Shown here: positions 32,351 to 43,389 of the stretch, in pieces
How positions within the stretch are numbered: the first letter of the stretch is position 1
Layout: each line of letters begins with the position of its first letter
Source of the DNA: Przewalskia tangutica
Lineage: Eukaryota > Streptophyta > Magnoliopsida > Solanales > Solanaceae
Assembly: GCA_029844215.1 (NCBI GenBank)
Contig: CM056725.1
Coordinates: 56,705,609-56,769,608 of the forward strand
Direction: 5' to 3'
DNA: 64,000 nt
Notes under the pieces: generated by a model
Told to the model about the DNA's origin: nothing
Databases searched by the model: none
The model's input: only the letters and a program-made list of their open reading frames with translations
Translations under genes and position numbers: made by a program

Positions 32351-33042
32351 CGTATGAATAAGCAAAGTTAGCTTCCAAATAAGAAGTCCCTCCAAAAAGG
32401 GCCGGATTATGTTATATAAGATATGTAAGTTATGTGGAAAAACTTGATTAAATTCTTAACTATGTATGTAAGAATATGATGTTAAATCTTATTGAAAGAA
32501 GGAAAGGAACGGTTAATATACAATTGATTTCAGGAGTTAAAATGGCATTCTTTTATACAGTTATGATTTGATTGTTGCACCTTATTTCTGTTCCATACTC
32601 GGTACATGTTATGCGGCCCTCGAAGTGCGTTCATGCCCGCAGGTGTTAGGTACACAGGTTGGTGATCCTTGCTCTTAGGATCTCTGTTCAGTTTTTGGGA
32701 AGAAGCTCCATTCACTCCGGAGGCTTATCTTTTTGGTACGGTTTCCCTGATGTTGTAGATTTATGTACATTCAGGGGTATGGCGGCCACTGTCCACAGTT
32801 GTAATTCTTAGAGGTCTGTAGTCACATGTTGTGGGTCGGTTTGTAAAAAAAAAAAAAGGGATATAACTGCTGTTGTTTATGTATATGTATATGTGTCCAG
32901 GGAGGTAGCCTTATCGGCTAACCTGTTGTTTAAATTCTCGTTGTTTTATTTTATAAGTTTCATGTATGTTCCGCTGATTATCTCTGATGTATACCGTAGG
33001 GTGCCCGTGTAGGGCACCAATCGCGAGAGCCGGGTCGTGACA
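32042..33042 (+). mobile_element. Element F, 5' LTR, part 2
   Basis: Resumes after G and its TSD. It carries the second half of the F minisatellite (32042-32350), the U5 region and a terminal CGGGTCGTGACA at 33042. The terminal GC hairpins are partly decayed (TCGCGAGAGCCGGG where the 3' LTR has TCGCGGGCCCGGGG). Confidence 0.92.
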
Positions 33043-33046
33043 AAAG

Positions 33047-33057
33047 TGGTATCGAGC
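33047..33057 (+). promoter_or_regulatory. Primer-binding site of element F (1 base short)
   Basis: TGGTATCGAGC in place of TGGTATCAGAGC: one base missing in the CAG step. L has the same kind of loss (58894-58904). Confidence 0.8.
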
Positions 33058-33103
33058 GATTAGTCCTCGAGAAAGTGTCTCTGGGCCGTGTCTAGTAGAG
33101 TCT

Positions 33104-33139
33104 TGATTATCGGTGTGTTTTGCACCACATCAATAATCA
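33104..33139 (+). other. Leader hairpin, element F
   Basis: Arms TGATTAT (33104-33110) and ATAATCA (33133-33139) and inner TGTG/CACA are kept. The loop reads TTTTGCAC, so the six-base palindrome is reduced to TGCA. Confidence 0.55.
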
Positions 33140-33255
33140 GGAGGCTGCAGGACATTTAGGATTAGTTTCCATTCTTCTCACTCTGAGATCGTGCAGTAGA
33201 TCTGTATTAATAGGTTGATCCGTCTCTAACGTATTCTTATGTATATGAATCAGCT

Positions 33256-34518
33256 ATGCCTCGCGGAAGCGGCAGGGGCCCGAAGGGCAAAGCGGCGATA
33301 GGAGTTATCGGTGGTGCGCAGAGGTTACTAGGACTCGAGCATAGACTATGCACGAGGTAGTAAGCGGTCGGCGAGTTCAGCCACGCCCGGCGATATAAGA
33401 GGCCGAGGCGGCGTAGCTCGAGGTTCGTGCACGAGCCTCGGTTTAGCGACCAAGTCGAGTATAGAGACTATGGGAGCGGTCCGGTTATTGACCGATATAG
33501 TAGCGAGGCGAAGCGAGGCGAGCGGCTAACCCAGAGCCGACGATTTGCGGATTCGGATTTTTACGGGTTGTCATCCGCCCAGTTTTATGGTTCGAGGTGC
33601 GAGGAGGATCCGCAGGAGTTCATTCGGCGACTCTGACGGACTATGCAGTTCTTAGGGCTTGGAGGCCAGTGCATTATGCTAGCCTCTTACCATTACGCGA
33701 TATTGCGTTGAGTAGTTTGAGTCATGGGAACTGTCTAGGGGTGTGGGTGCTCTTCCAACTGTTTGGGAGGAGTTCACATAGGCCTTTATGGATCACTTTT
33801 TGCCTCCTGAGATGAGGAGAGCCCGTGTAGATAGATTCTTGACCTTGAGGCAGAATGGGAGGACTATCGGGAGTCTGACACGAGTTTGACTCTTTGGCCA
33901 GGCATGCGCACACTATTGTAGCTGACATGGCGGATATAGTTCATCGTTATGTGATGGGGCTAGACCGTCATATGATTACTGCATGCTTGGGGGTGGCTCT
34001 TCAGCCCGGTATGGATATTGCGGGATGCGGACATATGCACAGGTATTGAGGACAGGAGAGAGGGCCGACTAGACCAAGGCCAGCCCGAGGGCCGGGGCAG
34101 CGAGGGTTGAGGTGATTTTGGCGGAGAGCCTCGCGAGCTAGGTCTACATTTCACCCGGCACGCAGTGCTCCTTCCCGATTTTACGGCGGGAGGTTGGATC
34201 AATCGGGTAGTCGAGGCCGGTCGAGCTCCATAGCCGGATTCGTATGCGCACATGGGTTCTAGGCAGTCGGGGCCACTCTTCCCTCAGTGTCCACAGTGTG
34301 GCCGGCATCACCATGGGGAATGTCGTCGTGCTACTGGTGCCTGTTTTACCTGTGGCCGTCAGGGCCATATGTTGAGGGATTGTCCTAGTAGGAGAGTTAC
34401 AGGAGGGATAGCAAAGTCTACCGGATCAGTTGCGGGTTCTTCGCCTTCAGTAGCTAGGCAGGATGTTCATACACCAGCAGGTCGTGACAGAGGTCATGGT
34501 GGAAGTTCCCAGTTTTAG
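33256..34518 (+). pseudogene. gag: gag pseudogene of element F
   Basis: Starts MPRGSGRGPKGKA. The capsid-like domain is decayed over about 33540-33990: QFYGSR, EEDPQEFIRRL, then a stop and frame changes, FLPPEMRRARVDRF and RHAHTIVADMADIVHRYVMG in different frames. The C-terminal part is intact from about 34252: CPQCGRHHHGEC (CX2CX3HX3C), CFTCGRQGHMLRDC (CX2CX4HX4C), then ARQDVHTPAGRDRGHGGSSQF and a TAG stop at 34516-34518. No pol follows; only about 310 bp separate the stop from the 3' LTR. It is a more distant relative of the A/B/J gag, closer to D in the capsid (FLPPEMRRARVDRFLTLRQ). Confidence 0.88.
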
Positions 34519-34818
34519 CGGTCCTTTGAACCGCCAATATGATTTCAGGTATATTTTTGACCCCTTTAGAAACTTGTATGCATGATAAAGTTGTGGTATG
34601 TTTAAGTGTCATGAACAGATTATATTGAGACTATGTATATGCTAGAAGGAGTTGGAAGTACGAAAAGATTATCTCTTTTGGGCTTATGATGGACGGATAT
34701 GCGTGTGCGAGGTATTAGGGCCATGTGTGGCATTATTGGTATGTCGGGGTGGTAAAAGGAAACTATGTCGCTAATTATAAGTTTGACTCTGAAAGAACAT
34801 TCGGGGACGAATGTTTCT
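34519..34818 (+). other. Short non-coding 3' tract of element F
   Basis: About 300 bp against about 1 kb in A and B. It keeps the first string after gag (CGGTCCTTTGAACCGCC) and the last one before the polypurine tract (ACATTCGGGGACGAATGTTT), but lacks the GTCCCGCCAGGTGGTAG part. No gene is seen. Confidence 0.6.
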
Positions 34819-34830
34819 AAGGGGGAAGAA
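34819..34830 (+). promoter_or_regulatory. Polypurine tract of element F
   Basis: AAGGGGGAAGAA immediately before TGTTACACC. Confidence 0.9.
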
Positions 34831-37800
34831 TGTTACACCCCGTATTTACAGGATATGTTTTAAGAATGTACGTAAGAATCCCAAATGTTAAGATTTGAGA
34901 CTAGTAAAAATTTATCGGAATTTTGGAATTGTCGGAAAACGTAATATTGTGACGAATGGGAGGGCGACACGTGTCACCCCCCCCTTAAAAGGTCTTGGAC
35001 GAAATTACATGGGCAAAAGGGTCATTTGACCCTTGTTAGGAAGACAAGTCTTGCAAGTAGTAAAGCTTGATATATTTGACTTAGTCAATGGGACCACTAG
35101 CTTGATATTTAGAAGAACATCATCCAAACCACACATTTGTGCTAATCTCAACCCTCCATGTTACTATATAGTAGTACTAGTAGTGAGACAAGTTCCACAC
35201 TTAGCCAAATTTTCTAGAAAAATTGGATGAACTATGCTAGGCTCTCGGGTTTGGGTTCATCAAGGGAGAAAAAAAATTTGTTTGTTGTCCAATAATCTTC
35301 CCACTTTAAACCAAGGTTCCTAAGTGTATTGTAAGGGTATCTCAATAGAAAAATCCCGGAAAAAGATAGTTTTCGTATTGGTCGCAAGGTGAAAACCTAG
35401 TTGCTTTTCTAGGTTTTGTTTGGATATTTGAAGGAAATTTGTTGGTATTGTTCTAAGGGTCTCAAGTAGCGGATTGAAGTGTCTTGGAGAGGCTCTAAGT
35501 TGCTAAGGAGCGACTTCAGATTTGGAGTTGGATTAGGATTCATTGAGGTAATAATCTTGTCCCTTAAAAGTGTTACAAGATTATATATATTGTTGTTAGC
35601 TTTACATGTTGCTAGAATGGAGTTTATGTGTTGAAGTTTTATAAGTATTATGGATTGATTGTAGCCTTAAATCTGAAATGTCATTTAAGCCATGTGAAGT
35701 TGGATTACAATTTGGTCGTTTATTAGAATCGTCGCATGTTACTTACTTGAAGATTATAGTGGTTATAATCGATTGCGACTTGATATCATGTTATGTTAAC
35801 AACTTGGATTGAAATGGAAATTGGATAAGAATTGGTGTTATTGTACTCAATGTGGCCGAAATTGGACTAGTAGTTTGTATTAGTTTGATATCTTTTGAGG
35901 GGCGGAATTTTACACGTCTAGTAGGCGTGTAATCCCCTATTGTTAATTGCATTGATTGGGCCTTAAATGTGGGGTGTTTGGTTATTGAATTAGGCCTTGA
36001 AAAAGGTGGCAAAGTAAGTAGAAACAAAGGAAGTCTTTGTCCGATTTTAGTAGAATTTGGAGACTTTACACTTAGAATATTCTACGATTGAAGCTAGAGG
36101 TTAATGGACGTGTTATGACTTTTATAGGTTGAAGTACTACGAGTAGTGTATTCTACTTGAAGGGTGGAAAGGCTAGCAAGGTTATAGTACTTTGGAGCAT
36201 TTTGCAACTTGTCGCTAGTCGTCGCAAGGTATGTGAACCCCTTCTTTCTTTGGCATGATCCTACGTATGAAATATCCATGTGATAGTATTTCATGATTCC
36301 TTCTACTCTTAGAAAATAAGAAGTATTCACATTGTTGATCCTAAGTTAAAAGTATGTTAAATCGTCCTAAGTCCTTACCAAGTCTTATGGGAGATGTTGG
36401 TAAGAATGGTTAGGAAAATATGAGATTTGATTTAAAGCTATGTGTCTTGATTTATTTAAAGTAAGGAAGTGGATTTTATGTTCGAAAATGACTTGAATTT
36501 ATATGTGAAAAGGGGATTGATTTTAAAAGTGGAAGTTATATGATTTTAATAGAATAAGTTACTTGGTTTTGGAAGTGTATGGAACTTTATATATATATTT
36601 TTAGATAAGTATAAGTAAATGGACTTTAAAGAATGTATGTTATGAAGTTTTAAGACTATGAACTTTGGTTGTATTTTAAGGATTTTGAAACTTTATTTTT
36701 CAAGTTATGGGACTTGATTTCTAAAGTATTGATGGCATGATTTTAAAGAGTGTATGCTACGAGGTGTTAATACTATAAGCCTTGATCTTATGAGTGGAAA
36801 TGACTAAACTTTAAAAAGTATGGCTTCTTAATTTATATCAAAAAGTTAAGGAGATGGTTTCCAAAAGAGTATGTGACTTGAGCTTTAAAAAGAAAGAAGT
36901 TTTATGATTCTTTTAAGTATGTATGTACGTAGTATTTTTGGGTTTAGTTTCCCTAATGTTGCAAGAATAAAGTGCCTTAAGTTCTCTAAAATGAAAGGTT
37001 GTTATAATAGCTTTATGGGAAGTTGTTATAACGACTTAAGAAGAAGTAATAATACGATTTAAAATGTTGTGTAAGGAAAATACACCGAGCCTACAAATAG
37101 ACCGGATTACGTTATGAAATACACCGAGCCTACAAATAGGCCGGATTACGTTATGAGATACACCGAGCCTACACATAGGCCGGATTACGCCATATTACCC
37201 CGAGCCTACACATAGGCCGGGTTACGTCATCTTACAAGGCTCCGGCGGGTCGGATTATGCTACATGATTCCACAATGCAAGGCTCCACAGCGGGCGGATT
37301 ATGCTACATGATTCCACGATGCAAGGCTCACAGCGGGCGGATTTTGCTACATGATTCCACACGATGCAGAGCTCACAGGCGGGCGGATTATGCTACATGA
37401 TTCCACAATGCAAGCCCCAGCGGGCGGATTATGTCACATGATTCATCAATGCACCGTGTCCATAAATGGGCGGATTATGTTATCACGTATGAATAAGCAA
37501 AGTTAGCTTCCAAATAAAGTCCCTCCAAAAAGTAGGATTATGTTATGTAAGATATGTAAGTTATGTGGAAAAACTTGATTAAATTCTTAAGTATGTATGT
37601 AAGAATATGATGTTAAATATTATTGAAAGAAGGAAATGAACGGTTAATATACGATTGATTTCAGGAGTTAAAATGGCATTCTTTTATACAGTTATGATTT
37701 GATTGTTGCACCTTATTGTTGTTCCATACTAAATTTTTGTTATCGGCCCCGCCGAAGTGCGTTCATGCCGCAGTGTTAGGTACCGAGTTGGTGATCCTTC

Positions 37801-38168
37801 CTCTTAGGATCTCTGTTCGATTTTGGGAAGAAGCTCCATTCACTCAGGAGGCTTATCTTTTTGTACGGTTTCCACGATGTTGTAGATTTATGTACATTCG
37901 GGGTATGGCGAGCCCTGTCCGCCACGATTGTAATTCTTAAGTGCAGTCACATGTTGTGGGTCAGTTTGTAAAAAGAAAAAAGAAAGGGTTGTTGTTTATG
38001 TATATGTATATGTGTCCAGAGAGGTAGCCTTATCGGCTAACCTGTTGTTTAAATTCTCGTTGTTTTATTTTATAAGTTTCATGTATGTTCCGCTGATTAT
38101 CTCTGATGTATACCTGTAAGGGTGCCCAGGTAGGGCACCAGTCGCGGGCCCGGGGTCGGGTCGTGACA
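34831..38168 (+). mobile_element. Element F, 3' LTR
   Basis: Complete 3338-bp LTR, TGTTACACCCCGTATTTACA to GGGTCGTGACA, followed by TSD TAAAA. It is nearly identical to the 5' LTR over the AT-rich first 2.3 kb. In the GC-rich last kilobase the two differ often and in a patterned way (GCGGGCGG for GCGGGCCGG, CAATGCAAGG for CAGTACACCGAG). The uninterrupted target of G is at about 37195. Confidence 0.94.
37080..37470 (+). repeat. Minisatellite in F 3' LTR
   Basis: Three clean 38-bp units (37080-37195) followed by degenerate 40 to 49-bp units (37196-37470). Relative to the 5' LTR the second group lacks short pieces at CAG and CCGG steps in unit after unit. Confidence 0.88.
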
Positions 38169-39418
38169 TAAAAGTTGCTAAGGATCGACTTTTACGCTTG
38201 GACATTATTAGGGCTTATTAAGGTAAAATCTTCATCTTCTTAATGTAATTGAAGATTACATGTTATAGTAGTTAAGAAATGAGCATGTGGTATATAAAAT
38301 GAAGTTTGAAAAGATTTGGATCATGTCGACTTGTTGAAAACCGAAAATGGACATGTTAGCCGCTAATGTTGTAATCAATTTGGTCGATAGTTACAATCAT
38401 CGCATTTTAAGGAAGAAAGGAATTATAGTTGTTGTAATTGTTATTATGTATATAACATGATGGAATAACAAATTGGAATGAAAAAGGAATTGAGAGGAAA
38501 TTGATAATTGTTGTGAAAATAGTAGCCGATTATGGCTTGGAATTATTGGACAGTTTTATATTGATTGTGGGGTAGAATTTTACACGTCCTATTAGGCGTG
38601 TAATCCCCTTTGTATTGCTGAATTGTTGGGCCTTAAATGTGGCATTTGGTTATTGATTTTTGGGCCTTGAAAAAGGTGGAAAAGTACGTAGAAACAATGG
38701 AAGTGCTGCCCGATTTTCCGTAGAATAAGAAACCTTACACTTAGTATGATTCTACGTTAAAAAGTGAGGATTTGATAGACATGTTATGATTAATATAGGT
38801 TGAAGTACTACGAGTAGCGTATTCTACAAAAAGGATGGAATAGCTATCAAGGTTGAAGTATTTTGGAGCATTTTGCTACTTGTCGATAAACGTCGCAAGG
38901 TATGTGAACCTCTTTCTCCTTTTGGGCATGATTCTATGTATGAAATATACATGTGGTGTTATTTCATGATTCCTTATACTCTTAGAAGTTAAGAGGTATG
39001 TATGTTGATTTACTCTATGTAAAAGTTATGTCTAAGTTATCCTAAGTTCTTACCAAGTCTTATGGGGGATGTTGGTAAGAGCCGTTAGGGAGTATTTGGA
39101 GTCGAGTTGACTTTGTTAATTTACTGCATGAATGAGAATAAGTATCGAACAAGCCATTGCAGCGTTAATAAAAGAAAATGTATCGACAATCAATTATATT
39201 AAAATGAGTAGAATTCTCCATCTGCATAGAAACTAAGATAAGACAAAATTGTATTACATTTTCTAGATCATGGCTGCTTTAATAAGATTGTTATAAACGA
39301 GTATAACCTATTCACAACGCATAAAATTATATGTTACTTAATTTAAAGAGTTTACGTTATGAAGTTTTAAGACTATGAACCTTGAATTCTTAAAAGGTTA
39401 AGAGACTTTATTATTATA

Positions 39419-39550
39419 AGTTTAGAGATTTGATATTCTAAGTTAAGAGACTTGATATTCTAAGTTAAGAGACTTGATATCCTAAGTTAAAGAGACTTGA
39501 TATTCTAAGTTAAGAAACTAGATTTCTAAAGTTAAGAGACTTAAAGTATT
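39419..39550 (+). repeat. 22-bp tandem repeat, ~5 units, in E LTR
   Basis: Units of AAGAGACTTGATATTCTAAG plus TT. Single degenerate copies of this string (GTTAAGAGACTTGAT) occur in A, C, J and M, so E has amplified a unit that is single elsewhere. Confidence 0.85.
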
Positions 39551-40149
39551 TTGAAAGTTATGTAACTTGATTTGAAAATATAAGTCTCTTGGTTATAAAA
39601 AGAATGAATTAGTCTAAGGCATAAAGTTAGTATAACGGCTTTATGGGAAGTTGGTTATAACAACTTTATGGAAGGTTAAAGGAATGGCTCTCTCTAGTAA
39701 TGTAAACAAAGAAATGACTTGAAATAAAGAAGGGCAATTTGATTTAACGGTATCAATTGCATAAAAGTTCTAAAGAAAAGGGTCACTTGATTTAGAAGCC
39801 TAGAAATGTATTTCTAAAAATGTAGTGATTTGTTTGAAATGTAGACACGCCTTGATAATACGGGAGTTAGTATCTTGGGATTTTATATGAAAAGAAGTCT
39901 TTTGAAAAGAATGGAAGTACGTAGTACTTTGGGTTAAATTCCCGGATTTGTATGTGGAACGAAAAGTGCCTTGAGTATATAAAATGAAAGTCTAAAGATT
40001 TTATGAACTTGCCTATGCTTTCTTGTGATAGCCTTGAGTGCAAGTATTATATGTTTATGTTGCCGTGACTCTCAGTTGGACGGCCGGCTGTCTTGTTGTG
40101 AATTTACTTGGACGAACCGCCAGTGACGAAGGCTTCCACGGGTATGCTT

Positions 40150-40385
40150 CCATTGTGATTGATCCTTGGACATGCTTATACGATGTGGGATTCTGGGGCA
40201 TGCGACCAGGATGCGGGTTAGATTCCCGGATTGTTTTGATTACTCCTTGGACATGCTTATACGATGTGGGATTCCGGGGCATGCGACCAGGAGGCGGGTT
40301 AGATTCTCGGATTTGTTTTATTACCCCATGGCCATGCTTATACGATGAGGAATTCCGGGGCATGCGACCATGTTATATACGACTA
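40150..40385 (+). repeat. ~77-bp minisatellite, 3 units, in E LTR
   Basis: Three units with CTTGGACATGCTTATACGAT then GTGGGATTCCGGGGCATGCG. It holds the same LTR position as the minisatellites in the other families. Confidence 0.88.
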
Positions 40386-40765
40386 TTACTCCATGGACTA
40401 GCTCCCCATGAAGACATGTACCCGAGATGAGGGATTCCACGGGCATGTTATATACGATTATTACCCCATGGATTAGCTCTCCATGAAGTCATGTACCCGA
40501 GATGAGGGATTCCACGGGCATGAGATATATATATATATTGCATATGTGTGTATGCCGACAGTGAGGTAGGATGCCACGGGCGCGTCACATTGTTATATTT
40601 TACACTTACGGCTGTCGACAGTGATGGGGGATTCCACGGGCAGGGGATATATATATATGTATTGTATGTGTGTACGCCGATAGTGAGGTAGGATGCCACG
40701 GGCGCGTCACATGGTTATATTTTACACTTACAGTTGTCGGCAGTGATGGGGGATTCCACGGGCAT
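40386..40765 (+). repeat. Second minisatellite in E LTR
   Basis: Alternating units containing CCATGGACTAGCTCTCCATG (itself a near-palindrome), GTACCCGAGATGAGGGATTC, and GACAGTGAGGTAGGATGCCA with GATATATATATAT. The GACAGTGAGG...CCACGGGC parts are copies of the single conserved string TGCCGGCAGTGAGGAAGGAG found after the minisatellite in A, B, C, J and M. Confidence 0.8.
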
Positions 40766-41716
40766 GCTTTGATATTTGTGGGCTTAAGACCCTTACTGGA
40801 TTGTGTGATGATATTTGAGGGCTTGTTTCCATAGCCCTGGTGTGATTATTGTTCATGTGTTGAAATAGTATGTACAAGGTAAAACTTACTTTCATTACTT
40901 TCACTTCGGCAAGGCACAGTGTACTGTTATTTTGGTTATCATACATGTCTCTAGCTTTATTATAGAATGTTATGATTTTATTACAGTATTTTCAGTTTCA
41001 CATACTTGGTACATATTTAAATCTTGACCTCTTGAAGTGCGTTCATGCGCGAGTTGAGGTACATAGCTTGTTGATCCTCATTCTTAGGATCACTGTTCAT
41101 CTGGTTGGGAAGCTCCATTATTTCGGAGGCTTTGTATTTTGGTACAGTTCCCTGAGGTTGTAGATTTATGTACATACAGGGGTATGGCGGGGCCCTGTCC
41201 CATCACAGTTGTTATGTCAAAACTTTTAGAGGTCTGTAGTCATATTGTCACGCCCCGAACCCCGGGGCCCGTGACTGGTGCCCTACCTGGGCACCCTTCT
41301 ACCTTAACAACTAAGTAAACTGCGGAAATTTCATAACACCTCTTTTTTTTTTTCCTTTTAAACCAATCGTACGTGCAAGGGCAAAGCCGACAAGGCTGCC
41401 ATATAATATACATAACAAAAGACACTACACTGTACACGAGTCCAATCCCACATATGAATACAGACCTCAGAGTTTCTTGAACTATGGCGGGACAAGGCTC
41501 GCCATACCCATAAGCGTACAAAAGCACATCTTGAAAGAACTTATACCAAAAGATAAACTCACGAGCGGAAGGAGCTATCCAAAACTACGAGCGGTCCTAC
41601 ACCTGCCGATCACCAAACTGCGTACCTAAACCTGCGGCATGAACGCAGCCCCCCGAAGGAGATCAGTACGAAGAATGTACCAAGTATGTGAAACAGTAAG
41701 TACTGTAATGAAATGT

Positions 41717-41950
41717 CTTGGGGGTTTACCCCTCATTTATACTCTTACCCTGGAGAAGGTGGTATAGCATCTTGGGGGTTTACCCCTCACTTATACTCTT
41801 ACCCTATCTCGACCGACCATCAAACAAAACAAGCGGGGGTATAATGTCTTGGGGTTTACCCTCATTTATACTCTTACCTGGAGAAGGTGGTATAGCGTCT
41901 TGGGGTTTACCCTCACATACTCTTACCCTATCTCGTGGGCGTCGAACAAC
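41717..41950 (-). repeat. ~50-bp repeats in H, 4 units
   Basis: Four units with GTCTTGGGGGTTTACCCCTC, then ATTTATACTCTTACCCT, alternately followed by GGAGAAGGTGGTATAG or ATCTCG. GGGGGTTTACCCC is an inverted repeat. The last two units have lost one G and one C on both sides (GGGGTTTACCC). Confidence 0.88.
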
Positions 41951-42149
41951 ACATAAGCACTACCGTGTCTTTTATAAAAATCAGGAATTTAACCAAGTAC
42001 TACAAATAGCGGAGCATGCCGTGGAATCCCACATCACGTTGGTGCGTCAAGTAACTTACAAACAAGACGGTGACCCTCCGTAGGAGTCGCGTATGATAAA
42101 ACATAATACTTTCACTCAAAGGCTATCACCAGCACACTTAGGCAATTCT

Positions 42150-42384
42150 CAATTAATCAAGCCAAAGTACTTATCAAGGCACACATGGAATAATTCTCAA
42201 TTAACAAGCCAAAGTACTTATCAAGGCACACATGGAATAATTCTCAATTAACAAGCCAAAGTACTTATCAAGGCACAAATAGAATAATTCTCATTTAACA
42301 AGCCAAAGTACTTATCAAGGAACCAATAGAATAATTCTCAATTAACAAGCCAAAGTACTTATCAAAGCACCAATAGAATAATTC
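42150..42384 (-). repeat. 48-bp repeats in H, 5 units
   Basis: Five units with CTCAATTAACAAGCCAAAGT, then ACTTATCAAGGCACACATGG, then AATAATT. Element I inserted in the fifth unit, next to AATTC (42380-42384). Confidence 0.93.
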
Positions 42385-43389
42385 TGTTATACCCCGTAGT
42401 TCCAGGGTATGTATGTGAGAACGTACGTACGAGAATACGACAGAAAAATTGGAAAGGAAGAAAGATGTGATTTTTCGACGGAAAAGTTTCCGGTTTTTGT
42501 GAAGGAAAAAGGTTCGTTAGTGGGAATTGGATTCCCAGATTTGGTATTTGGGCTTCTTGGATTATATTAGAATTATGAGATTTTATTTTCAGAAATGGTC
42601 ACGTGGGGCCCACGGGAGAAATTTACGGTTTTGTGGGGCCCGCTTTGTTTTTGAGATTTTTGGTATTTTGGATATTTTCGGAAGACGAAATATTTTGGAC
42701 GAGTAAGAGGGCGACACGTGTCACCCCCTTGAGTGGCCATGTGGGCCGAAATTGGTGGGACAAGTGGCTAGCCACTTGTCCCCTTGGCCGAAATGGCCAT
42801 GACACTTGGAGTTGATTTTCGTTGGCCATGTGGTGTGGTGGGAACCACACACACATGGCCCAATATTGACCACCCACTTGACTTGATCATGACCCTTGAT
42901 TGTTCTATAAATACCCCTTGATAGCAAGACATAATTTCATCCCACACTTGAAAGCTTCCAAAGCAAATACTCCCTCCCTTTAGCCTTGTTTTTCGTCCCT
43001 CCCCCCCTCTTGTGTAGAAATACTTTGTGTATTGTAGTATAATCCCAAATACCTTAGCCTAGTATCCCTAAGTTGTATTTCAAAGTTATTTCAATACTAG
43101 GAGCCCGGAAATACTACTTTATTCTAATAGTCGCAAAGTGAAACCCTAGAAAAATCTTCCTAGCTTGGTTGAAGTGTTAAGAGAAGTTGTTTAGAAACTT
43201 CTAAGGGTCGCTTGGAGAGGGTTGGAGCGTAAGGAGTTGGAGCTAAACGTTGCTCAGGATCGACATATATCTTGGATAATTTTGGGCTTATCGAGGTAAT
43301 GATCTATGTCCCCCTATTGTAATTGGATATTACATGTTGTAGTAATTATACTTGAGTATATTATATGAGGATAGAAGATTGATAGAATT
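42385..43389 (+). mobile_element. Element I, LTR head
   Basis: Begins TGTTATACCCCGTAGTTCCA, the same family as K, and carries GACACGTGTC (42713-42722), TATAAATA (42906-42913) and the GCTCAGGATCGAC block with donor-like site 1 (43292). It is cut at 43389 by J. About the first third of an LTR is present. Confidence 0.88.

Larger units (their letters stand above)
38174..41245 (+). mobile_element. Element E, LTR (right part)
   Basis: Continues E after F: GTTGCTAAGGATCGAC, donor-like sites (38220, 38882), the conserved block (39128-39320, about the most diverged copy), a 22-bp repeat array, two minisatellites and the U5 region with an ATGGCGGGG hairpin (near 41183). It stops in GGTCTGTAGTCATAT, about 150 bp short of an LTR end, where H inserted. 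With 25477-26305 this gives at least 3.9 kb. Nothing coding is seen. Confidence 0.88.
41246..42384 (-). mobile_element. Element H, LTR end (minus strand)
   Basis: Left end TGTCACGCCCCGAACCCCGG at 41246, preceded by CATAT (expected TSD). The first 440 bp match N in inverted form. Two tandem arrays follow. It is interrupted at 42384 by I, and its remainder lies right of the window. No coding sequence is seen. Confidence 0.82.

Noticed and set aside
32054..32371. Open frame giving a repeated HRAPQAGRIMLHDST peptide
   Set aside because: It is the F minisatellite read in one frame. The sister LTR array (37230-37470) is out of frame, and neither a start context nor codon bias suggests a protein.
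42150..42384. Host satellite DNA
   Set aside because: The 48-bp array is confined to element H and is cut by element I. It is an LTR minisatellite, not a long genomic satellite.
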